Source: Thermoplasmata archaeon (lineage in GTDB: Archaea > Thermoplasmatota > Thermoplasmata > B31-G17). From it: a stretch of DNA of 7,106 nt. The position numbers were made by a program, and so were the translations under genes. Under the pieces are notes generated by a model, which saw nothing but the letters and a program-made list of their open reading frames with translations, did not search any database and was not told where the DNA came from. Positions 1 to 5,891 of the stretch are shown here, in pieces (positions within the stretch are counted from its first letter, which is position 1; the number at the start of each line of letters is the position of its first letter). The stretch is taken from contig QMTG01000057.1 of assembly GCA_003649915.1 (NCBI GenBank), positions 1 to 7,106 of the forward strand. The letters are read 5' to 3'.

Positions 1-621
1 GCATACGATTATATAAACGACGTTGCCCTAGCACTTGGTGTTGAATACGTTATGGCGAAGAGAAATATTAAAAAAGATATAGGCGATATGTTTGTCATAA
101 ATGTTGGTGCCCCACACCTCCCAATAATAGGGTGCATGCTCAGGGCGAAAGGAGTAGATTGCTACTTTTACCTTGCCAAAATGGTTGAGCACGAATTTAT
201 TGGACATTTTGGGTATTTTGCAAAGAAATACTCATCAATACCCATAAATGAGAGAGGAGCACTTGCCATGATGTTTAACGCTCACAGCCCGATGGATAGA
301 TGCGCTGCACTTCCAGGCGCAAAATTACTCCGCAAACTGGGTATTAAAAACATCTATGTGTTCGTTGAGCACAATGTTAAACCTCTAAACCATATTTATG
401 ACAAGCATCCTGATTTTAGAGGGATTAAGCGAAAGTATAAGGGTATTAATGTAGAGATCATTGAAGCAGATCCAAGACCTAGAAAGAGCGATTACATGCA
501 TGTGATTAAGTTTGCAAAAGAAAATAAAGATGTAGTCAAGCTAATGAGCCACTTTATTGGAAGGGATGAAAAAGATGCCTGGAAGATAATAATGTATGGC
601 AAGAAGGTATTTATGGATTGA
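1..621 (+). CDS. Unrecognised protein, 3' part only
   Basis: The reading frame is open from the first base of the window to a TGA at 619-621, giving 206 visible codons; the true start lies upstream. The ATG at 52 is internal, because the 17 codons before it are open and protein-like. I do not recognise the family. The visible part is mixed alpha/beta and soluble, with no clear membrane segment. It has hydrophobic strands (FVINVGAPHLPIIGC, then IKNIYVFVEHN), a His-containing stretch (VEHEFIGHFGYF), and a basic C-terminal third rich in Lys and Arg. The motifs AHSPMDRCAALPG and EADPRPRKSDYMH look like conserved active-site or binding loops, but that is only an impression. It converges with the TPR gene across a 218-base spacer, so the two share no operon. 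Composition matches the neighbours and no frame disruption is seen. That this is coding is likely; the function is unknown. Confidence 0.75.
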   Translation, partial: AYDYINDVALALGVEYVMAKRNIKKDIGDMFVINVGAPHLPIIGCMLRAKGVDCYFYLAKMVEHEFIGHFGYFAKKYSSIPINERGALAMMFNAHSPMDRCAALPGAKLLRKLGIKNIYVFVEHNVKPLNHIYDKHPDFRGIKRKYKGINVEIIEADPRPRKSDYMHVIKFAKENKDVVKLMSHFIGRDEKDAWKIIMYGKKVFMD

Positions 622-644
622 AAGGGGTATAAGATTCGTTGAAG

Positions 645-672
645 TTTTTGAGCGTTGGTCAATGCGTTTTTT
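645..672 (+). terminator. T-rich termination region after the first gene
   Basis: Two T tracts, T5 at 645-649 and T6 at 667-672, lie 24-51 bases past the TGA at 621. No stable hairpin precedes them. Archaeal RNA polymerase commonly stops at such intrinsic T runs. The assignment rests on position and composition only. Confidence 0.4.
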
Positions 673-753
673 GAGGGTATAGTATACAAATTTTAGCGAA
701 GAGCACACATTATGCGGTGGAGCAAGCAATAATACAATTATTGGAGGATTACA

Positions 754-770
754 CAAAAAATCTCAAAAAC
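754..770 (-). terminator. T-rich termination region of the DUF835-TPR gene
   Basis: Read on the minus strand, this segment is T5, then GAGA, then T6, beginning 70 bases past the TAG stop of the TPR gene at 840-842. There is no clear hairpin, which is normal for archaeal T-tract terminators. It lies between the two converging genes and would stop leftward transcription before it enters the first gene. Confidence 0.4.
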
Positions 771-786
771 CGCGGGGGTGCGTACT

Positions 787-827
787 GTGCCTATATAGGC
801 TACTTCGTGCCTTATATAAACTACTTC
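787..827. repeat. Tandem imperfect repeat with a TATA-like palindrome
   Basis: Two adjacent copies, 787-806 (20 bases) and 807-827 (21 bases), both run GTGCC, then TATATA, then CTACTTC; the second copy differs by one added base and a few substitutions. The first contains the perfect 12-base palindrome GCCTATATAGGC at 789-800; the second contains CTTATATAAAC. The repeat lies in the spacer between two converging genes, 12 bases from the TPR stop codon, where no promoter is needed for an annotated gene. It could be a protein-binding site, a promoter for an antisense RNA, or chance in AT-rich DNA. Confidence 0.4.
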
Positions 828-839
828 TTCAACCTAAAT

Positions 840-2081
840 CTATTTTTTCAAACCTAATTCCTTAAGTGCGTACTCCTTATTTATCCTAGCAACCTTTCTA
901 TTTGGGTCTATCGCCAACGCTTTGTCGTAGCACTCAATCGCCTCCCTGAGCCTGCCGAGTTTGTGAAGCGCTACACCCTTGTTTGACCACACACCAGCGT
1001 CGTTGGGGTTTATCGCTAACGCTCTATCATAGCACTCTATTGCCTCTTCTATTCGCCCAAGCGCCCTGAGCGCTACACCCTTGTTTGACCACACACCAGC
1101 GTCGTTAGGGTTTATCGCCAACGCTCTATCATAGCACTCTATCGCCTCTTCTATTCGCCCAAGCGCCCTGAGCGCGATTCCCCGATTTGACCATATTTCT
1201 GCATCATGGGGATTAATCTTAAGAGCACGGTCAAAGCACTCAAGAGCCTCGGCAGGTCTGCGAAGCATGAGCAAGTCCACACCTTTATTGAATAAACTGC
1301 GTACATCTTTTGGGTTTATTTTAAGGGCTTTTGTGTAGTAGAGTATTGCTTCCTCATACTTTCCATCCCTATCCGCCTGAAGACCCAGCCTAAACCATTC
1401 CTCAGCATCTGCAACATGCGCCTTCTCACCTTCCGCAACAGCAGTGCTCGGATGCCCTTCAACCGCAGCTGATGAAGGAGCACCATGGGTAATAGCCGCA
1501 CCTGCAGAACCTGCAGCAGGGGGGATAGCAGTTCGGGGATACTTCTCAACAACCTCTCCTTCAGCCCTCCGTGCCGTTATCTTTCTTTTCTTCTCAACCT
1601 CCTTTACATCTATTATTTTGTCAAAATCTCGCGCCAACGTTGTTAAATTTTCCTTGGTGAAGGAATCAGGATTAACTGAGACCAACAGAGTTATGTCGTT
1701 TATTGAGGCTGTGTCTATCAACCTCTTAAGATACTTCCTAACTTTATCAAAACCATTACTCAATACGAGAAATTCTATGCAATCTATAAGCATTGTACCC
1801 CCCTTATTCGCCTCTATAAACCTGTTTACTGCCCTTGCAATCTCAAAATCTAACCTCTGCGGATTTATTGCCCCTTCTGCTTTTGTCTCAGATATCCATA
1901 TTATTTCTGCCTCGTCAATCTTATACCTTTTTGTGAGTTTTTTTGGGTATGTTGAGGTTAGACACAGCCCCGGTATGCCTTTGGATAGGAGATAGGAGAA
2001 GATCTGATAGACCCTAGCAGGATGTTCCTCGTATATTATATGGGAATAGCCCTCCTCTATATCATATTCTTCCATCATCAT
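840..2081 (-). CDS. DUF835 domain protein with five TPR repeats
   Basis: A 413-residue soluble protein with three parts. Residues about 8-163 match the archaeal DUF835 pattern: GLCLTSTYPKKL near 38-49, IIWISE at 60-65, GGTMLID at 94-100, then LVLSNGF and LLVSVNPDSF. TMLID resembles a Walker B strand, but no Walker A loop is visible. Residues 165-225 are an Ala/Gly/Pro-rich linker of low complexity. Five 34-residue TPR units follow at 226-259, 260-293, 294-327, 328-361 and 362-395, plus a capping helix to 413. TPR arrays bind partner proteins, and DUF835 occurs in archaeal proteins thought to act in signalling, so an adaptor or sensory role is inferred; the biochemical function is unknown. Three consecutive ATG codons (2073-2081) make the start ambiguous by two residues. 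There is no convincing Shine-Dalgarno site, and a TATA box about 30 bases upstream suggests a leaderless or nearly leaderless mRNA. It is divergent from the inositol operon and transcribed alone. Confidence 0.9.
   Translation of the reverse strand: MMMEEYDIEEGYSHIIYEEHPARVYQIFSYLLSKGIPGLCLTSTYPKKLTKRYKIDEAEIIWISETKAEGAINPQRLDFEIARAVNRFIEANKGGTMLIDCIEFLVLSNGFDKVRKYLKRLIDTASINDITLLVSVNPDSFTKENLTTLARDFDKIIDVKEVEKKRKITARRAEGEVVEKYPRTAIPPAAGSAGAAITHGAPSSAAVEGHPSTAVAEGEKAHVADAEEWFRLGLQADRDGKYEEAILYYTKALKINPKDVRSLFNKGVDLLMLRRPAEALECFDRALKINPHDAEIWSNRGIALRALGRIEEAIECYDRALAINPNDAGVWSNKGVALRALGRIEEAIECYDRALAINPNDAGVWSNKGVALHKLGRLREAIECYDKALAIDPNRKVARINKEYALKELGLKK
968..1171 (-). repeat. Recent tandem 102-bp duplication inside the TPR array
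   Basis: Copies at 968-1069 and 1070-1171 are each exactly 102 bases (34 codons, one TPR unit). By eye they differ at three positions: G/A in the GTTGGGG versus GTTAGGG segment, T/C in CGCTAAC versus CGCCAAC, and T/C in CTATTGCC versus CTATCGCC. All three are synonymous. The units on either side are much more diverged. This is a young in-frame duplication that lengthened the TPR array by one unit. Its breakpoints fall in mid-helix rather than at the usual unit border, as expected for slippage or recombination. Confidence 0.92.
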
Positions 2082-2107
2082 CCGTAATCGTGCACACTTA
2101 TTTTAAT

Positions 2108-2115
2108 CTTTTTAA
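2108..2115 (-). promoter_or_regulatory. TATA box for the DUF835-TPR gene
   Basis: On the minus strand this reads TTAAAAAG, preceded by an A-rich BRE-like stretch. Its centre is about 30 bases from the first ATG (2081), so with usual archaeal spacing transcription would start within a few bases of that codon. Another AT stretch, ATTAAAATAA (2098-2107), is a second candidate that would place the start within the triple ATG. Confidence 0.5.
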
Positions 2116-2248
2116 TGTTTTAATGCTCGTGCTTTACACAGCATATTACTCCAAATTTAGTTGGCATTGAACATTAGCAAAAAATTCCATCATGTTTATT
2201 TGCAATAAGCAGTGTTCTCTCCTCGCTATTCAGCAACCCACCCATGAC

Positions 2249-2263
2249 CGAAACTTTTATATA
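2249..2263 (+). promoter_or_regulatory. BRE and TATA box of the inositol phosphate operon
   Basis: The sequence CGAAAC followed by TTTTATATA is a good archaeal BRE plus TATA element. Transcription would start near 2285, leaving a 5' leader of about 70 bases before the ATG at 2354. An 8-base palindrome, GAGCGCTC (2265-2272), lies directly downstream of the TATA box, a usual place for an archaeal repressor site. The region 2116-2248 between the two divergent promoters holds no gene I can support. Confidence 0.65.
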
Positions 2264-2340
2264 CGAGCGCTCCTTAAGTATATTTGACCCGTCCATAATT
2301 TTGCCTCGCTCATCCCTGAAAAACCGAGTACTGTGTTTGG

Positions 2341-2347
2341 GGAGGTG
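2341..2347 (+). promoter_or_regulatory. Shine-Dalgarno site that fixes the synthase start
   Basis: GGAGGTG is close to a perfect match for the archaeal 16S rRNA tail. Its GGAGG core ends 8 bases before the ATG at 2354, ideal spacing. It overlaps codons of any upstream start (GTG 2333) and abuts ATG 2348, so both are disfavoured. Confidence 0.8.
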
Positions 2348-2353
2348 ATGAAG

Positions 2354-3517
2354 ATGGTAAGAGTGGTGGTGCTCGGTCAGGGATATGTGGCGAGCATATT
2401 TGCCCTTGGGGTTGAAAGAATTAAGAAGGGGGACTTGGGCTACTATGGAATTCCCCTTGCCGATGAGTTGCCTGTGAAGGTGGAGGATATAGAAATAGTT
2501 GGAAGTTATGATGTGGATGAAACAAAGGTTGGTGTAACAGTCTACGATGTCGTGAAAAGATACTGGGATAACGGGGTACCGGAGAGTTTAAGAAACATAA
2601 CAATAAGGAGGGGTGTACATCTAAATAGCCTGAAAAGCATGCCTATAAAGGCGAATGGGCTGGAAGAAAAAATGAAACTGAGCAACTGCGTGGATAAACT
2701 TGTTGATGAATGGAAGAGTGAAAAAGCCGAGGTAATAATAAACGTGTGCACAACGGAAAGAATAAAGACATTCAGCAGCAGGGACGATATTGAGAAAGCT
2801 ATTGAGAGTGACGATAGGGAGAAGTTGAGTGCTGCACAATTCTATACGTATGCAGCCTCGGTATATGCTTCGGAAAACAACGGAGCAGTTTTCGTCAACG
2901 CCATACCAACACCTATAGCAAATGACCCTGCATTCGTATCCCTTGCCCAAGACTCAAAACTTGTAATATTTGGGGATGATGGTGCTACTGGTGCAACTCC
3001 ACTCACAGCGGATATCTTGGCACATCTCGGGCAAAGAAACAGATATGTGAGGTCAATTGCCCAGTTCAATATAGGAGGAAATATGGATTTTCTGGCGCTC
3101 ACAGACTCGGGAAGAAACAAGAGCAAGGAGGTAACAAAGTCCAGTATTGTTAGAGACATACTCGGATATGAAACCCCGCACTACATAAAGCCCACAGGTT
3201 TTCTCGAGCCTTTGGGCGATAAAAAGTTTGTGGCAATGCACATAGAGTATATAAACTTCAACGGAGCCATTGACGAAATCGTTGTAAATGCTAGGATAAA
3301 TGATAGCCCATCGTTAGCAGGACTGCTTGTAGACCTGGTTAGACTGGGGAAAATAGCACTGAAGAGGGGTGAATGGGGTACGGTGTACGAAGTGAACGCA
3401 TTCTACATGAAAAGCCCGGGACCTGCAAACAGTCATAACATGCCCAGAATATTGGCGTATGAGGCATTAAGAAAATGGGCAGGTCTTCCTGCTGTGAGCA
3501 AGGGTGGGACGGTGTGA
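2354..3517 (+). CDS. ino1: Inositol-1-phosphate synthase
   Basis: Converts glucose-6-phosphate to 1L-myo-inositol-1-phosphate, using bound NAD in an internal oxidation-reduction cycle; cytosolic. The start at ATG 2354 gives 387 residues, normal for the family, and puts the Rossmann strand at the N-terminus: VVVLGQG (residues 4-10). Other family marks are YDVDETKVG (52-60), VFVNAIPTPIANDP (179-192), FGDDGATGATP (206-216), NIGGNMDF (239-246) with following lysines K256 and K258, GKIA (332-335) and YMKSP (351-355). These match the Mycobacterium/crenarchaeal branch of the enzyme better than the Archaeoglobus sequence, judged from memory. It is first in an operon: its TGA overlaps the GTG of the cytidylyltransferase by four bases (GTGA), implying translational coupling. 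An upstream GTG at 2333 would add seven residues but has no ribosome site. Its product can serve both DIP synthesis and inositol lipids; the neighbours favour DIP. Confidence 0.93.
   Translation: MVRVVVLGQGYVASIFALGVERIKKGDLGYYGIPLADELPVKVEDIEIVGSYDVDETKVGVTVYDVVKRYWDNGVPESLRNITIRRGVHLNSLKSMPIKANGLEEKMKLSNCVDKLVDEWKSEKAEVIINVCTTERIKTFSSRDDIEKAIESDDREKLSAAQFYTYAASVYASENNGAVFVNAIPTPIANDPAFVSLAQDSKLVIFGDDGATGATPLTADILAHLGQRNRYVRSIAQFNIGGNMDFLALTDSGRNKSKEVTKSSIVRDILGYETPHYIKPTGFLEPLGDKKFVAMHIEYINFNGAIDEIVVNARINDSPSLAGLLVDLVRLGKIALKRGEWGTVYEVNAFYMKSPGPANSHNMPRILAYEALRKWAGLPAVSKGGTV
3501..3508 (+). promoter_or_regulatory. Shine-Dalgarno-like site of the cytidylyltransferase
   Basis: AGGGTGGG lies inside the end of the synthase gene, five bases before GTG 3514. 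It supports that GTG over the ATG at 3475, which would need a 43-base overlap and adds a Cys-rich run unlike the family N-terminus. Confidence 0.55.
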
Positions 3518-4254
3518 GCGGTAAATACGATGAGGCTGTATTGCTTGCTTCAGGCATGGGAAAGAGGCTAAAGGTTGCATCCGTGCCGAAGGCTTTCTAT
3601 GCCATACGTGGACACCCAATGCTAATTTATCCGCTAACAACCTTAATGAGTGGAGGTGTTAGGAAATTTATAATAATCGTGCCTCAAGGGTACGCGGAAG
3701 AATGCCGTGCAATCGTTGGTGATTTATGCGATGATTTTGTGGTGATAGAAAATGATAAGGTGGAAAGAGGGAACGCTTATTCCCTGTATCTGTCGGAGGA
3801 GCATACGTCTGATAGATTTTTTGTAAGTTGTGCTGACACGTTTTATCCCACCAATGTATTGAGTACTCTGGCAGCGTATGGTGAAAATGGTGATATAATC
3901 GTTGCGGGGAGTAAATGCTGGGATTGCGTTGACCTCGGCGAGAGTTGTAAGATTCAATCTGATAATAACCGCGTACTAAGAATAGACAAAAATCTCAAAG
4001 AATATGATTTTATAGATATGGGAGTTTTTATCATGGGAAGGAGTGTTTATGATGTTGCAAGAAGGTTGAAATGGAAGAGAGAAGTGCATCTTTATCAGCT
4101 AATTCAAAGGTGTGTAGATTATGGGCTGGATGTTAGAGTGGCGGATTGTGGTGGGGAGAGGTGGATGGAGGTGGACACAATGGAGGATATTAACAAACTG
4201 CTTTCAACAGACCTTGTGCAACGGATTTTGGAGGGAAATTATGAAAAACACTGA
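3514..4254 (+). CDS. CTP:inositol-1-phosphate cytidylyltransferase
   Basis: Likely makes CDP-inositol and pyrophosphate from CTP and inositol-1-phosphate, the activation step of DIP synthesis. With the GTG start at 3514 the protein has 246 residues and is soluble. It has a nucleotidyltransferase fold: the nucleotide loop LASGMGKRL (11-19) with PK at 25-26, the substrate segment ERGNAYS (84-90), a metal-ligand aspartate in SCADTF (D108), a DMGVF segment (168-172) and WMEVDTMED (217-225) with D221. ERGN-YS is, from memory, typical of the IPCT domain of fused archaeal IPCT/DIPPS enzymes. The start is coupled to the upstream stop, and the end overlaps the next gene by 14 bases. The close relatives I know carry a C-terminal transferase domain; here the protein ends right after the catalytic domain. 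A sugar-phosphate nucleotidyltransferase of other specificity is the main alternative, but both neighbours argue for inositol phosphate. Confidence 0.86.
   Translation: MSGKYDEAVLLASGMGKRLKVASVPKAFYAIRGHPMLIYPLTTLMSGGVRKFIIIVPQGYAEECRAIVGDLCDDFVVIENDKVERGNAYSLYLSEEHTSDRFFVSCADTFYPTNVLSTLAAYGENGDIIVAGSKCWDCVDLGESCKIQSDNNRVLRIDKNLKEYDFIDMGVFIMGRSVYDVARRLKWKREVHLYQLIQRCVDYGLDVRVADCGGERWMEVDTMEDINKLLSTDLVQRILEGNYEKH
4230..4235 (+). promoter_or_regulatory. Shine-Dalgarno site of the DIPP synthase gene
   Basis: GGAGGG ends five bases before ATG 4241, inside the last codons of the cytidylyltransferase. It decides between the ATG at 4241 and the longer open frame upstream, whose in-frame ATG at 4121 lies deep in the preceding gene and would add a Trp/Arg-rich segment unlike the family. 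Confidence 0.75.
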
Positions 4255-4879
4255 TGGTATAATATCAAAGACAATAAACAGAAGAATATCAAGCAAGATA
4301 TCGGGATGGATTGTTGAAAAAGAAATAAACATAAGCCCGAATGAAATGACAGTGCTTTCGTTCATTGTATCCCTTTTTGCTCCTATTTTTTATGTAATTG
4401 ATTATGCAATACTTGGAGGAATAATAGCACAAATGTCATCAATCTTAGATGGAGTTGACGGCGAGATTGCCAGGGCGAGGGGTATTGCAACAAAACGAGG
4501 AGCTTTTTTGGACACAATATTGGACAGATTTTCTGACATTGCTATAATCATGGGCGCATCTGTGTATGTTTTCAATCACACATCCGCGGAGCACATTACT
4601 TTTTTTGTCTGTATGTTAGCGCTCTCAGGATGCCTGCTTGTCAGTTACCTGCACTCCGCTGGAAGGTCTCATCTGGGCGTTCATCCTGTGATTGCAGGAA
4701 GCATACCAACGATTGCATCACGTGATGTAAGAATATTCATACTATTCATATTCTCGCTTGCATCTCAACTCTACGTACAATCCGTGCTGATATCGTTAAT
4801 TATAATCGCAGTACTATCCTACGCATACGTTGTTATCAGAACTATTGAGTTGCTTTGCAAACATTGCTCGCAGCCTTAG
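4241..4879 (+). CDS. CDP-inositol:inositol-1-phosphate transferase (DIPP synthase)
   Basis: A 212-residue membrane enzyme of the CDP-alcohol phosphatidyltransferase family. The signature is complete: DGxxAR-x8-GxxxDxxxD, with D70, G71, D73, G74, A77, R78, G87, D91 and D95. The order of segments is an amphipathic basic N-terminus (TDGIISKTINRRISSKIS, 4-21), the SPNEMT motif (32-37), then several hydrophobic spans at about 38-56, 98-114, 117-136, 165-180 and 182-199. The N-terminal NRRIS segment followed by SPNxxT resembles, from memory, the transferase half of fused IPCT/DIPPS proteins. It would join CDP-inositol to inositol-1-phosphate to form phosphorylated DIP, which a phosphatase (not in this window) turns into DIP. 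The alternative is archaetidylinositol-phosphate synthase using CDP-archaeol; the preceding cytidylyltransferase makes this less likely. The start overlaps the upstream gene by 14 bases in another frame. Its TAG lies one base from the stop of the converging sirtuin gene. Confidence 0.85.
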   Translation: MKNTDGIISKTINRRISSKISGWIVEKEINISPNEMTVLSFIVSLFAPIFYVIDYAILGGIIAQMSSILDGVDGEIARARGIATKRGAFLDTILDRFSDIAIIMGASVYVFNHTSAEHITFFVCMLALSGCLLVSYLHSAGRSHLGVHPVIAGSIPTIASRDVRIFILFIFSLASQLYVQSVLISLIIIAVLSYAYVVIRTIELLCKHCSQP

Positions 4880-4880
4880 T

Positions 4881-5795
4881 TTACTTCTTTAGCGCCTCCA
4901 ATATTTTTCGCAGGGCATAGCTTGCTCCCTCTTTTATATACACATCCGCATAGGGGGTGAGAGGTGTTACATCAGGGTTAATCTCCACAATCTTTCCACC
5001 GTTTTCTTTCACAACAAGAGGTATGGCTGCGGCTGGATATACTACTGCTGATGTGCCAATGACTAAAATGAGGTCTGAAGATTGGGCAATACCCCAAGCC
5101 TTCGATAGCGCCTCCTCGTTCAATGGCTCGCCAAACCAGATAACATCGGGTCGTAGTGGTTCTCCACAACTCTCGCATTTAGGGATAGGTGGTATTTTTG
5201 GCACATCATTCCACCAGATGCTATAATCGCACTTTGTACATCTAGCCCTCAATATTATACCATGCAGATGCACGACGTTTCTGCTCCCTGCCCTCTCGTG
5301 CAGGTCGTCTACGTTCTGTGTTATCACCCACTTAATAACTCCCATTTTTTCCATATCGTAAAGTGCACTGTGTGCTGCTGAGGGAACAGCACTCATCACA
5401 AGACCTATACGCCATGCATACCACTTCCATACGAGAACAGGATTCCTAGCAAATGCTTCTGGGGTTGCAAGTTCTATGGGGTTGTACTTATTCCAAAGCC
5501 CATCTCTTCCCCTGAACGTGGGTATTCCGCTCTCCACAGATACACCTGCACCTGTAAGTGCTATTGCGTGCTTCGCACTACTAATTAGTGATGCTGCCCT
5601 TGCAATATCTTGCTCATAAGTGCCCGCAAATACTCTCGCATCTGCATGTCCTCTTCCATCCTCCATATCATTGTATAAAGAAACATTGCTCATTAAATTT
5701 GTTTGGGAGAAAGTATGAATATTGTCCTCCAATGACAGCGAAAAAGATGGTTCGTGATAAAAACTATCTTCACTAATGCTGAAAGCAACACTCAT
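4881..5795 (-). CDS. cobB: Class III sirtuin, NAD-dependent protein deacylase
   Basis: Removes acyl groups from protein lysines using NAD, yielding nicotinamide and O-acyl-ADP-ribose. Every key element is present: GAGVSVESGIPTFRG (82-96), QNVD (160-163), the catalytic His of HLHG (H178), a zinc site formed by C186, C189, C207 and C210, GTSA (247-250) and EINPD (271-275). Y126 and R129 (YAWR) form the YxxR pair of class III enzymes, which binds acidic acyl groups such as succinyl and malonyl. The core from about residue 57 resembles Archaeoglobus Sir2-Af1 closely, from memory. The first 45-55 residues are a Ser-rich extension not seen in that family. The ATG at 5666 (residue 44) gives a more usual 261 residues, and the ATG at 5693 is also possible. 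None has a clear Shine-Dalgarno site; the good TATA box at 5832-5841 favours the long form with a leader of about 15 bases. The gene is monocistronic and convergent with the DIP operon. Confidence 0.94.
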   Translation of the reverse strand: MSVAFSISEDSFYHEPSFSLSLEDNIHTFSQTNLMSNVSLYNDMEDGRGHADARVFAGTYEQDIARAASLISSAKHAIALTGAGVSVESGIPTFRGRDGLWNKYNPIELATPEAFARNPVLVWKWYAWRIGLVMSAVPSAAHSALYDMEKMGVIKWVITQNVDDLHERAGSRNVVHLHGIILRARCTKCDYSIWWNDVPKIPPIPKCESCGEPLRPDVIWFGEPLNEEALSKAWGIAQSSDLILVIGTSAVVYPAAAIPLVVKENGGKIVEINPDVTPLTPYADVYIKEGASYALRKILEALKK

Positions 5796-5830
5796 ACTTG
5801 TAGAGCGCAGGATGTGTGGTACAAGAAGAA

Positions 5831-5841
5831 TATTTTATAAT
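5831..5841. promoter_or_regulatory. Shared divergent TATA region (sirtuin and permease relic)
   Basis: The segment TATTTTATAAT reads as a TATA box on both strands. On the minus strand it lies about 40 bases before the sirtuin ATG at 5795, so transcription would begin near 5810. On the plus strand it could start transcription near 5863, about 28 bases before ATG 5892. An inverted repeat, AATACT-5-AGTATT (5839-5855), overlaps one edge and may be an operator or chance. Confidence 0.5.
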
Positions 5842-5891
5842 ACTCATTTAGTATTCTATTCGCAGCCAACATTGCCCTTGAAAACGTTCAT

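Noticed and set aside
1..621. Resemblance of the first gene to lipid A-type acyltransferases
   Set aside because: Only a loose similarity in the order of hydrophobic strands is seen; the HxxxxD-type catalytic motif is not clearly present and the N-terminal part is missing.
1444..1995. A 183-codon plus-strand frame inside the DUF835-TPR gene
   Set aside because: It is antisense to a clearly recognisable domain and linker, and its translation looks like no protein family.
2174..2245. Small minus-strand ORF in the divergent spacer (about 23 codons, MGGLLNSEERTLL)
   Set aside because: It lacks a Shine-Dalgarno site and a correctly spaced promoter, and has no recognisable similarity.
5839..5855. 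AATACT-5-AGTATT inverted repeat as a regulator site
   Set aside because: Six-base arms in AT-rich promoter DNA are expected by chance; kept only as a remark on the divergent promoter.
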